NCBI GenBank assembly: GCA_963793295.1
Contig: CAWBZX010000028.1
Location: 1 to 64,000 of the forward strand
Reading direction: 5' to 3'
Length of the DNA: 64,000 bases
Source of the DNA: JAHDHW01 sp963793295
Lineage (GTDB): Bacteria > Bacteroidota > Bacteroidia > Chitinophagales > Saprospiraceae
Shown one piece after another: positions 20,406 through 30,100 of this stretch. The notes beneath the pieces are model-generated. The model was given only the letters and a program-made list of their open reading frames with translations, did not search any database and had not been told where the DNA came from. Each line of letters begins with the position of its first letter. The stretch's first letter is position 1. Both the position numbers and the translations under genes were made by a program.

Positions 20406-20875
20406 TGCATTATATTGAAAAGTACTATTCTTTTACAAATTTTGATCTTGTATTAAGCCTGATCTAGGTTTTGCAAATTATTAATGGTTTGAATTTAGGA
20501 GGTTTTTATAGTTTAATAAAAATGCCACGACCTTCAGTGGAAAGCTAAAACAGACAGTCATAGGGTACTTCAGGCCGCAGCATTTGATAGCCTAATATTT
20601 GCCTTTCAGCAAATTTGGTGATATCAAACCTGTTTTTGAGATATTTGAATTTAGAAATAGACAGGTTGAAGGTTAGGCTCTTTTTTTTAAAAATTATTGA
20701 TGTGCATTTTTTTATTAGACATACGAGAAGAACTAGTTGACTGGATCACAACCATCAAAAAAATATTTTAAATAGCCATAGCCAGTATTATTTTTTAGCA
20801 CAAGAAGTATCATGCAAAACCTGTTTTTACATAAAGTATAACGGAGAGATTAGAAGCAGCTTATGCCAGGTGACA
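20406..20875. other. Intergenic region, possible degenerate coding remnant
   Basis: No intact gene is present. On the minus strand, bases from about 20,689 down to about 20,549 read as an open stretch of some 45 codons ending in a TAG ('RFDITKFAERQILGYQML') but with no start codon or ribosome binding site. It could be a relic of an insertion or chance. Confidence 0.35.
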
Positions 20876-21682
20876 TTAGTTGCGATTATGCCATCGCCAA
20901 GAAACGCCAAAATCAATAAACCAATCAACTAAACTATTCTGGCCCTGCCAGCCAGCCGAAACATCCAATTGCAGATCATTGTTGACCAGATAAGAAAATC
21001 CCGCATCGTAATTATCACTGAAAGCATTGAAGCTACCGTAAACTTCCAAAAAAGCTCCCCATTTTTCAGTAAGACTGAATGAAGTGTTGAGTACATAAAT
21101 GCTGGTTGGATCGCCGCCATTTCCTGTCCAAATGATTCCCCAGTTAGTTGTGACAGATAGCCAATCCGTAACTTTATTACCTGTAGCAAGGATGAAAATT
21201 GTACCTAGTTTTTCCCTGCGATATTCCTTGCTTTGGGCTTTTAATAATAGCCGTCCTTGCAAACCTATGGCGGGTATAGCCCCTTTTCTTTCTAAAATAT
21301 TGTATCGCAAACCAATTTGAGTATTACTAACTCCAAATTGATTTTCGGTACCTGTTATGGTAAGGGTTTCGTCAGTCCTAAAATTAACAACTCCACTGAC
21401 TTCCAATTTTTCAAAAACACCATATCGGAAAACAGAATTAGAAATCCAGGTTTTACTATTAAAAACTTTATCCAGGTTATATTCATTGTAATTGAATCCG
21501 GTTTGAATTTGAAAAACATTTTTGCCAACGGTATACGCGCCAATAGCTGCTCCGGGGCGTCCTGTGCGAATCGTTTTGCCAAATTGAGCAAAAGTGGTTT
21601 GGGAGAGCATTGCAATTAAAATTAGAGATAAAATAAACTTTATATTTGAAATGCATGGTTCGAAGCGAAGCGTGGCAATCAT
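20876..21682 (-). CDS. Outer-membrane beta-barrel protein, Phenol_MetA_deg-like transporter family
   Basis: The protein has 268 residues with a signal peptide ending around 'TTFAQ' (about residue 33). The mature part is rich in alternating aromatic/polar strands ('NVFQIQTGFNYNEY', 'SNTQIGLRYNILERKGA', 'DAGFSYLVNNDLQLDVSAGW') and ends 'GVSWRWHN', typical of the outer-membrane 'transporter' family known as Phenol_MetA_deg. The substrate is unknown; the name does not imply phenol use. The gene is divergent from the ECF sigma factor gene, with about 185 bp shared between starts, so it could belong to that regulon. Confidence 0.72.
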   Translation of the reverse strand: MIATLRFEPCISNIKFILSLILIAMLSQTTFAQFGKTIRTGRPGAAIGAYTVGKNVFQIQTGFNYNEYNLDKVFNSKTWISNSVFRYGVFEKLEVSGVVNFRTDETLTITGTENQFGVSNTQIGLRYNILERKGAIPAIGLQGRLLLKAQSKEYRREKLGTIFILATGNKVTDWLSVTTNWGIIWTGNGGDPTSIYVLNTSFSLTEKWGAFLEVYGSFNAFSDNYDAGFSYLVNNDLQLDVSAGWQGQNSLVDWFIDFGVSWRWHNRN

Positions 21683-21868
21683 GTACTTTAACTTTGAAAA
21701 AGGTGATCTTCTTTAAATGATAGACTGCAAAATAATCAATTAGTCACATTTAAAATGATTATTTTATTAAAGTAGATTGGAAATACTCTCAGGCTAGATC
21801 TCAGCTATCAAAAAAAAATATTTACTTTTAAGTGCCCAATAAATTTGTTGCAAAATCATAGTCTTTTG

Positions 21869-22471
21869 ATGAGCTTTCTTTCAAATAGAATAGATATTGA
21901 AAAAGAAGTTATCACTTTGCTATCGCAAGGGGATAAAAAAGCTATTTCAGTAGCCTATCAAAACTATGCGGATGCGCTTTATGGGATTATCGTCCGAATT
22001 GTAAAGTCACATGAAATTGCAGAAGAGGTGTTACAGGATACCTTTATCAAAGTTTGGGGCAATGCCAACAAATTTGATGAAAGTAAAGGAAGGCTGTTTA
22101 CCTGGTTTGCAAATATTGCCCGAAATTCAGCTATTGATATGGTACGTTCTGCTAAATATCAGAATTTCCAAAAAACCGACTCATTGGATAATCCCGTATA
22201 TACAAATATTGCCCCCGATACAAATATTGAACTAAAGGACCCTGGTCTGGAAAAGGTGATTAACTCATTGGATGAAAAATATCGCATAATCATTGACAAA
22301 CTTTATTTTGAAGGGTACTCACATAGCGAGCTTGCAAAGGAAATGGATATTCCCCTGGGTACTGTAAAATCACGACTTAGACTGGCTATCAAAGAATTGC
22401 GTCATAAACTGGACGGCGATTTTATAAAAATTTTATTACTCATACTATTATTTTTATCAGCAATGTTTTAG
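21869..22471 (+). CDS. ECF-family RNA polymerase sigma factor
   Basis: This 200-residue sigma-70 family (ECF) protein has a region 2 core at 'LYGIIVRIVKSHEIAEEVLQ' and 'FTWFANIARNSAIDMVRS' (about residues 38-105), and region 4 with the helix-turn-helix 'GYSHSELAKEMDIPLGTVKS' (about 152-171). I chose ATG 21,869 over the upstream TTG at 21,845. The C-terminus has an unusual hydrophobic tail ('IKILLLILLFLSAMF') that could contact the membrane. The next gene, 8 bases downstream, encodes the probable anti-sigma factor. Target genes are not evident. Confidence 0.88.
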   Translation: MSFLSNRIDIEKEVITLLSQGDKKAISVAYQNYADALYGIIVRIVKSHEIAEEVLQDTFIKVWGNANKFDESKGRLFTWFANIARNSAIDMVRSAKYQNFQKTDSLDNPVYTNIAPDTNIELKDPGLEKVINSLDEKYRIIIDKLYFEGYSHSELAKEMDIPLGTVKSRLRLAIKELRHKLDGDFIKILLLILLFLSAMF

Positions 22472-22479
22472 CATAAAAA

Positions 22480-23265
22480 GTGGATATTAAAAAATACATA
22501 GAATCAGGAATTTTAGAGAACTACGTTCTTGGACTGACTTCTGAAAAGGAGAATCAGGAGGTGCAGCAATTGGCGTTACAATATCCTGAAATCAGAAAAG
22601 AACTGGACGAGATTGAGCGTTCCCTTGAACGCTATGCGGAGGCCCGAAAAATAAAAGCACCTATAAGTCTGGAGGCAAAAATTTTGGAAAAAATTGATAA
22701 CGCTGCTAATCAAACACCAAAAGACACTCCGGAAAAAGGGAGTAATAATGGACTTTCTTTTCTTCTAGGTTTCTTATTTTTAGTGGCGGCAGTTGCTGCA
22801 TTTTGGTTTTATAATAACAGTCGGACTTTAAAAGTTGCTAATGATGATTTGCAGACGCAATTGGATAGTTTGCGAGAAGACTGCCTTCAAACAGAGCGTG
22901 ATTTGCAACTTTTGAAAGACGAGTGGGAAATCATCCGTGCCGACGGTAATGAGACAATTATTATGAAAGGAACGGATAAAGCTCCGCTTGCAATTGCTAC
23001 GATTCACTGGAATAATGAAACTAAAAAATCCTATCTCGATGTCATCAGGTTGCCCGCTCCACCAACTGACAAACAATACCAACTTTGGGCTATTGTCGAT
23101 GGTGTCCCAACGGATATGGGCGTTTTTGATGTAAAAATTGATTCTACGATTCTTCAGGAAGTACCCTTCATAGAAAACGTTTCTGCTTTTGCTGTTACAC
23201 TCGAACGTAAAGGAGGTAGCCCGACACCAACCCTCGAGGAAATGGTTGTGATTGGAAATATTTAG
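22480..23265 (+). CDS. Anti-sigma factor, RskA-like, GTG start
   Basis: The protein has 261 residues starting with GTG, which is the only start that keeps the N-terminal domain intact. An N-terminal cytoplasmic domain ('ENYVLGLTSEKENQEVQQLA', about residues 13-85) resembles anti-sigma-K factors. It is followed by one membrane segment (about 93-111), a short coiled coil (about 114-145) and a C-terminal extracytoplasmic RskA-type domain ('LPAPPTDKQYQLWAIVDGVP', about 190-209). No zinc-binding HxxxCxxC motif is present. Spacing of 8 bases to the sigma gene indicates an operon. It probably holds the sigma factor inactive until an envelope signal triggers release. Confidence 0.85.
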   Translation: MDIKKYIESGILENYVLGLTSEKENQEVQQLALQYPEIRKELDEIERSLERYAEARKIKAPISLEAKILEKIDNAANQTPKDTPEKGSNNGLSFLLGFLFLVAAVAAFWFYNNSRTLKVANDDLQTQLDSLREDCLQTERDLQLLKDEWEIIRADGNETIIMKGTDKAPLAIATIHWNNETKKSYLDVIRLPAPPTDKQYQLWAIVDGVPTDMGVFDVKIDSTILQEVPFIENVSAFAVTLERKGGSPTPTLEEMVVIGNI

Positions 23266-23381
23266 AGTGATGTTTGTAAGGAGTCAGGAGCGAGAGACGA
23301 GTTGCGAGCATTCAGGTCTCCAAAGCATATCCCTCCAAAAAATCCTCAAATCTAAAAAACGACTACGAACTACAAATCAAT
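23266..23381. other. Intergenic region between convergent genes
   Basis: There is a short spacer between the anti-sigma gene (+) and the sortilin-like gene (-). No clear terminator hairpin was recognised. Confidence 0.35.
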
Positions 23382-26300
23382 TCAATCCAACTTTATAGGC
23401 TCGAAAGATTTAAAGACAGAATGTTTGGCAGCTTCGGCGTTTTTTTGATATTGAGACCAGTCTTTTTCAAAAAATGAATTTACAGCATCAAGTGCTTTTG
23501 TTGTTTCCTTTTTTGCTTTTTCGGTGGCTATCTGTGCCATTTGGCTTGGCGGGCCGTCGGAATTACCGATGTAAGAGCTAGCTCTGTAAAGATAGGTGCT
23601 CAAGGAATTATTATTTCGGACGATTCCTTTTTGTTTTTGTGGTGGTAGAAAAATTTCCATTAGTGTTTTGATGCTGTCCTGCATGGCCTTCCCTTGTTTT
23701 GCAATATCTTTTTTCAAGGTATCCTGAGCATTGACCATTTGGTCGTCGACAAGTTTGATTGTCTTTTTTGCTTGCTTAAGTTGTTCAAACGCAGCTGTGG
23801 CCTTCTTTACAATTTTATAAAAATCATCCAAAGCATTTTGCTCAGCTTTTATTTGAGCAATGGTAATTGAGCTTCTGGGATCTGTTTTAACATTGACGAA
23901 AGTTGAATCTTTATAATCTTTATGCTCAATCACTATTTTATATCGACCTGGAAGAACATTTGGACCATTTGGCAGATTATCAGTGGGTTTGCGGTCCCGA
24001 TAAGAGGGATAGCTAACACCATTGCTTCTCATATTCCAGGAAATTCGGTAAAGTGATGTATCAGCATTGGTTGAATAATTACGGACGGTATCTCCTGCTT
24101 CGTCGTAGACAACCAGGTATAATTTCTTTTCATCTTTCCCTTTCTTACCTTTCCCTTGTTTTTCCGCTTTCTTTGGTTCCTCTTCCTCCTTTTCTCCTTC
24201 TTTCTCCTCTTCTGTTTCCTGCTTTTCTTCTTTCTTCTTTTTTTTCGGTTTTGTCCAAATCGAAATCATTGCTCCACCGCGTTTGTTTTGACCAACGAAC
24301 TCACCATCGGCAATAAAGCGAATTCCATCAACTGATCGGTAATCAGTAATATAAGCATCGCGAGGTTCAAAAACTTTAAATGGCTGTTCGAGGATGTTTC
24401 CTTTTGATTTGGCAATTTCCCGTAAAGGCTGGATATCATCCAAAATCCAGGCTGCTCTGCCAAAAGTTCCGATAATCAGGTCGTGTTCACGAGGATGGAT
24501 TTTTAGATCTCTTGTTGAAACGGATGGAAAATCTTTGGTCCATTTGTTCCAGAATTTTCCAGCATCAATAGAAAAGTAAAGCCCATAATCTGTCCCAAGA
24601 AACAATAATTCAGGTACCACCGGGTCTTGCACGATACAAAGCGCATGACCCGAAACCTGACTTTCATCGACGATACGTGTCCAGGAGTCTCCATAATCTG
24701 TGGTGTGATAAACGTATGGTTTCCAGTCATTTCGACGATAGTTATTAACTACGACGAAGGCCTCGTTTGCATTTTTTATGGAAACTTCAATTTGTGGAAT
24801 CCAGCTGCCTTCCGGACAATCGGGGAGTGTTGCCGCTAAATTTGTCCAATTTTTTCCGCCATCACGAGTTAGTTGCAAATTGCCATCGTCTGTGCCCACC
24901 CAAATCGTATTTTCGTCAACGGGGCTAGGCGCGATGCAAAGGATGGTCGTGAAGTTTTCTGCTTCAGTAACATCTTTGGTCAGACCACCGGTCTCATTGG
25001 ATTCTTTTTGTTTGATGGTGTCGTTTGTTGTCAGATCAGGAGAAATGATCTTCCAGCTTTGTCCGCAATCCAGACTTTTGTGTATGTATTGGCTACCGAA
25101 ATAAATGCCACAATCATAAAACGGATTTTGTGCAAGCGCTGCATTCCAGTTGAATCGCAATTCTTCATTCTCGGGATGTAAGGGTCTTATTCTTTGAGTC
25201 CGGCCAGTTTCGCGATCAAAATACGAAAGGCTTCCCCCTTGAGACATGCCCCAGCCAAAGCGATTATTATCTCTTCTCAATATGACATCAAAGCCATCTC
25301 CAAAAAGTACTTCCCGCCAATCTTCATTTCGGATGCCGCCACTTTTAAGCACTGCACTCGGGCCTACCCAGGATCCATTATCCTGCATTCCGCCAGCGAC
25401 ATTGTAGGGGAAATCCATGTCATAATTGATGTGATAAAATTGAGCAAGCGGCAGGTTGTCAATAAATTCCCAGTTGGCACCGCCATCACGCGAAATATTC
25501 AAACCACCGTCATTTCCATTGATTAAATAACTTGGATCATCCGGATGAATCCAAAATGCATGATGGTCCGGATGCACTCGTTTGCCATAATCCAAGATCG
25601 TTTCAAATGTTTTTCCGCCATCTTCGCTTTTTGAAACGTAAGACCAAAGATTCCAGATTCGGTTTTCATTTTTTGGATCTACATAAATCTCAGCATAATA
25701 AAATGGGCGATTACCAATATTTTTATCAGCAACCATTTTCCATTTGTGTCCGCCATCTGTGGATTTGTACAAAGCATTTTTTTTGGCTTCCACCAATGCA
25801 TAAACGATATTGGGTTTTGACGGGGCGATGGCTAAGCCAATCCTACCGAGGTCTCCTTTTGGCAGGCCGTCTTTCTCGGTAATTTGTTTCCAGTTTTCGC
25901 CACCATCATAAGAAATATGTAAACCAGAACCTTTGCCACCGCTATTGAAAACCCAGGGTTTTCGGCCAAACTCCCACATTGCTGCAATAATTTTATTGGG
26001 ATTGGCTGGATCAATGACGAGGTCAGCGACGCCGGTTTGATCGTTGATGTAAAGTACTTTCTTCCAGGATTTACCCCCGTCAGTAGTTTTGAAAACGCCG
26101 CGTTCTTCATTGGGGCCCCAGGCGGAACCTAAAGCACCGACATAAACGATATCCGGATTATCGCGATGCACGATGATCCGGTGAATGAGTCGTGTTTTTT
26201 CAAGGCCCATCAACTTCCATGTTTTACTACCATCTATACTTTTATAAATTCCTTCTCCGCTGTTATGCGAATTGCGGGGATTTCCTTCACCTGTTCCGAC

Positions 26301-26609
26301 CCAAATCTCGCTCGGATTTTTTTGGTTAACGGCAACAGCTCCGATAGACTGCACAGGCTCTTTGTCAAAAATAGGTTCCCATTTGATGCCTCCGCTTTTT
26401 GATCTCCACACACCACCTGACGCCGTTCCGACGTAAATGATTTGAGGATTACTCAAATCAACATCAATGCTTGTTACTCTTCCGCTCATCCCTGCTGGGC
26501 CAATATTGCGGATTTTCATTCCTTTCAATTGTTCAACATCAACTTTTTGTGCAAAGAGGGTGAAGCAGATAAAGATGAGAATAGTTGTAAAACTTAGTTT
26601 TCCGTTCAT
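23382..26609 (-). CDS. Secreted sortilin/Vps10-like BNR beta-propeller protein
   Basis: The protein has 1,075 residues with a signal peptide (cleavage near 'TLFAQ', residue 20). From about residue 27 to 730 it contains many BNR/Asp-box-like turns ('SIDGSKTWK', 'TTDGGKSWKKV', 'SYDGGENWKQI', 'STDGGHKWKMV', 'SRDGGANWEFI'), as in the VPS10/sortilin beta-propeller and sialidase-like families widely found in Bacteroidetes. A Lys/Glu-rich low-complexity linker lies near 790-835, and a helical C-terminal region (about 915-1,075) follows. No T9SS sorting domain is seen, so it may be periplasmic or membrane-associated. Catalytic activity cannot be assigned. Confidence 0.8.
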   Translation of the reverse strand: MNGKLSFTTILIFICFTLFAQKVDVEQLKGMKIRNIGPAGMSGRVTSIDVDLSNPQIIYVGTASGGVWRSKSGGIKWEPIFDKEPVQSIGAVAVNQKNPSEIWVGTGEGNPRNSHNSGEGIYKSIDGSKTWKLMGLEKTRLIHRIIVHRDNPDIVYVGALGSAWGPNEERGVFKTTDGGKSWKKVLYINDQTGVADLVIDPANPNKIIAAMWEFGRKPWVFNSGGKGSGLHISYDGGENWKQITEKDGLPKGDLGRIGLAIAPSKPNIVYALVEAKKNALYKSTDGGHKWKMVADKNIGNRPFYYAEIYVDPKNENRIWNLWSYVSKSEDGGKTFETILDYGKRVHPDHHAFWIHPDDPSYLINGNDGGLNISRDGGANWEFIDNLPLAQFYHINYDMDFPYNVAGGMQDNGSWVGPSAVLKSGGIRNEDWREVLFGDGFDVILRRDNNRFGWGMSQGGSLSYFDRETGRTQRIRPLHPENEELRFNWNAALAQNPFYDCGIYFGSQYIHKSLDCGQSWKIISPDLTTNDTIKQKESNETGGLTKDVTEAENFTTILCIAPSPVDENTIWVGTDDGNLQLTRDGGKNWTNLAATLPDCPEGSWIPQIEVSIKNANEAFVVVNNYRRNDWKPYVYHTTDYGDSWTRIVDESQVSGHALCIVQDPVVPELLFLGTDYGLYFSIDAGKFWNKWTKDFPSVSTRDLKIHPREHDLIIGTFGRAAWILDDIQPLREIAKSKGNILEQPFKVFEPRDAYITDYRSVDGIRFIADGEFVGQNKRGGAMISIWTKPKKKKKEEKQETEEEKEGEKEEEEPKKAEKQGKGKKGKDEKKLYLVVYDEAGDTVRNYSTNADTSLYRISWNMRSNGVSYPSYRDRKPTDNLPNGPNVLPGRYKIVIEHKDYKDSTFVNVKTDPRSSITIAQIKAEQNALDDFYKIVKKATAAFEQLKQAKKTIKLVDDQMVNAQDTLKKDIAKQGKAMQDSIKTLMEIFLPPQKQKGIVRNNNSLSTYLYRASSYIGNSDGPPSQMAQIATEKAKKETTKALDAVNSFFEKDWSQYQKNAEAAKHSVFKSFEPIKLD

Positions 26610-27136
26610 TTTTTAAATATTCTTTTAGCCAATTTTTGCTAAGATATTGAAAAAAGGTGAGTTGTATAAAAGTATTGAAAATCAGGGTCAGTTAGGGAGT
26701 TCATTTTTAAATGTTAGAAGGATAAGTGTTAAATGTTGGCGTGAATATTAAGCTTCTTAAAGCGTTATACAATTTTTAACTTTTCATATTTCGTTTAATT
26801 GTAAAAAATAAATACTTTAGCGCCATACCACACACAAAACGAAGAATAAGTATCAAGCAAAGTGAAAAACCAGCTTATTCTTTTCTATTGAGAGAACATC
26901 CCCCAATTTATTTTTCGCACACGTTTTATTTTCCCATGTAACAAATTTGAATTGTTTGATTCGAATGCCCATTGTCTTGCATCTTGCGAGGCACTATGAA
27001 GCATTTTATATCGACAAAAGATGAGATCGTTTCGCACACGCTTTCTCATCTTGTCGCTATGAACTAATGGACAAATAGTTTGACAATCACTTGGTCTGAA
27101 AATATTTTAACACACAAAAAAACCGTCCCATTAACC
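26610..27136. other. Divergent intergenic region before the adhesin cluster
   Basis: About 530 bases separate divergent genes. The stretch contains an imperfect hairpin at 27,012-27,056 (CGACAAAAGATGAGA with TCTCATCTTGTCG) just upstream of the first giant surface-protein gene, and TTCGCACACG twice (26,914 and 27,031 regions). A TAnnTTTG-like box (TACTTTAG) lies near 26,813. No gene is supported. Confidence 0.45.
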
Positions 27137-30100
27137 ATGATTGAATTTTATGTAAAGCAGCTTGCTATGCTGATTGGAATTTGGTTTTGTTTTCAACCTT
27201 TGCAAGTATATGGTTTTCAAAATAAGCTGAATGAAGAAGCTGTCGACAGCATCATAGTTGCAAAGGATTTTATACGTTATCCTTTTAGTATGAGTGACTC
27301 AAATCACAAGTTGATAATGACGCAACTGAAAGCGGGGGAAGATTATACTGTTTTTTTGGGTAATGCGGATTATGTAAACGATTGTAAGGTGGATTTTGTA
27401 CCAAATGGGCAAGTTGTGGTTTTAAAAAATAATGTGTTACAATTTAAAGCTGATAAAACCATTTTTGAAATTATGCTTCGCAAAGGAGATTGCAACAGAA
27501 TTGCGAATTTGAACCTGTCAATTGGTTGCACTTCTTGTGGAAATGAATCTGGTGAGCGTAATCCACCCGGGATCGAAACGGATAATTCTTATGATCCGGA
27601 GCAGTTGATCCGGGATGTATTTATCGGTGGAGATTGTTTTGATGTAGACAGCAACAGTATCAATTATATTGGGCACAATTTAGCCAGAGGTTATTTTTCG
27701 AGCGGAAGCAGCTCCATAAATGTCGAAGAAGGGGTCATCCTATCAACCGGGAATATTGCAAACAGCGCCGGACCTAATAATGCTTACAACACCGGCAATT
27801 CTTTTGCATTAAATTACATAGATTCGGATTTGGCTGACATGGTCAGTTCAAATTCGATCTATGATGTTGCTTCCCTCGAATTTGATTTTACGCCAACAAC
27901 GAATATGGTTTCCTTTGAATTTGTGTTCGCTTCCGAAGAATATTGCGAGTATGTAAACAGTACTTTCAACGATGTCTTTGGTTTTTTTATAAGCGGCCCA
28001 GGGCTTAACGGTCCATTTTCCAACAATGCTGAAAATATCGCAATTGTTCCAAATACGAGTGATTATATCGCTATAAATAGTGTCAATCACCTTTTAAATT
28101 CTAATTATTATATCAATAACATACCCTCATGGCAACATGATCAGATTCCGGATTATCTCCAATGTGAAAATCATACATTGGAAAGTGGTGTGGCCATTGA
28201 AGATATTGAATTTGATGGTTTTACGACCGTTATGACGGTAACGGTGGAAGTAGAGCCTTGTGAATCTTATCATATTAAACTGGCGATTGCGGACGTGGCT
28301 GATGCCTATTTTGATTCCGCAGTCTTCCTAAAAGCTAATAGTTTTAATGCAGGAGCAACTGCAAATGTATCCGCTCAAGTGCCGGGCGAGACTTCTTCCA
28401 ATATCGCTTATGAAGATTGCCAGGATGGATTTTTTGTATTTGAACGGATAAATGATGATGTAAGCGATTCGTTGGTTGTACATTTTAATATTGCTCCATC
28501 AAGCACGGCAATTCCGGGTGTTGATTTTGAATTATTCGCCGATTCAATTGTCATTCCGGTAGGTGACTCTGTTTATTATCTGTCTGTGGATATCTTTTCA
28601 GACCTTTTAGTTGAAGGGATTGAAACGCTTGTTTTAGAATTGGATGCGCCCTGCTCTTGTAATATTCCAAATATTGAAATGCTCATCAGTGATTACGAGG
28701 AGCTTACTTTAGAACTGGAAGATTTCACTCTTTGTGGCCCTTCTTCGGCAACGTTAGCCCCACTAATAACTGGTGGATTAGGCAACTACACTTATTACTG
28801 GAATACCAATGATTCTATTGAAATAATTGTTGTAAACCTTGATACCACTACCACTTACTTTTTGACGGTAACCGACGAATGCGGCAATACTGTTGAAGCT
28901 CAATCAACCATTGAAATTATTGAAATCCCTTCAGCTACGATAAGTGGTTATGAACAGGTTTGCCCGGAAAATCCAACTGCTGAGATATTAATTGAATTGC
29001 TAGGCGAGGGCCCCTGGGAGATCGAATATAGTCTCAATGGGATTCCTCAAACGCCAATTTCAGGGATCACATCCAGTCCTTTTATTTTATCGGTCAATGA
29101 ATTAGGAATCTATCATTTAATCAGTGTTTCCCATGACGGCTGCGAGGGCGAGGTGCAGGGTGCAGCTTCTGTTGTGGAAATCAATTTTCAGATCGATGCT
29201 CAAATAACAGCGGAAAGTTGTCCTGAGGCTGGTGATGGTAATATTGATGTTATCGTGAGCGGTGGTCTAAGTCCATATCAATTTGAATGGGATAATGGAC
29301 TGGGAGGGGTTGAAGATCCTGAAAATCTTATGGAAGGAACATACAATCTTACACTGACTGATGCTAATGGATGTTCCACTATTTCAAGTATAATTGTTCC
29401 GCTTGATGATAATGTCCCTGTGGTCGAAGCTGGTGCAGATGCTACTTTAAATTGTATAATTTCTGAATTGACTTTAAGTGGTAGCGGTACACAGGGGACC
29501 AATATTAGTTATTTGTGGACAACCAACGACGGGAATATCCTTTCAGGAGAGATGACACTCAATCCCTTAGTTAATCAAACGGGCACTTATTTTTTAAATA
29601 TTACCAATACAGATAACAATTGTGTGGTTATTGATGAGACTGAGGTTTTCATCGATACGGTTGCTCCCGTTCCGATTATAGAAATTTTGGGTCCTCTGGT
29701 TTTGGATTGTTCAAACCCCAGTACAATACTCGATGGAAGTAGCTCAATTCCTATTGGAGGTTTAGAATTTGAATGGTCAACTATTGATGGAAATATTATT
29801 CCCGAAAACGAAAATATACCTAACCCAGAAGTGAACGCTGCCGGAACATATCTATTGACTGTTACCAACACAGACAATGGATGTTCCGCAGCTACTAGCT
29901 TTTTTGTCGATGCTGACATAGTATTGCCTGTAATTGATATTGAAACGCCGTTGATTTTGAATTGTATAGATACGATTATTCAACTTGATGCAGGAAATTC
30001 TTCTGTCGGCGCTGAATTTGAATATCTATGGGAAACCGATAATGGGAATATTTTAAATGGAATTAACTCCCTTTTTCCCACACTTGATCAGCCTGGGGTT

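Noticed and set aside
24053..24316. Leu/Ser/Phe-rich plus-strand frame
   Set aside because: It is the shadow of the Lys/Glu-rich linker of the sortilin-like gene on the opposite strand.
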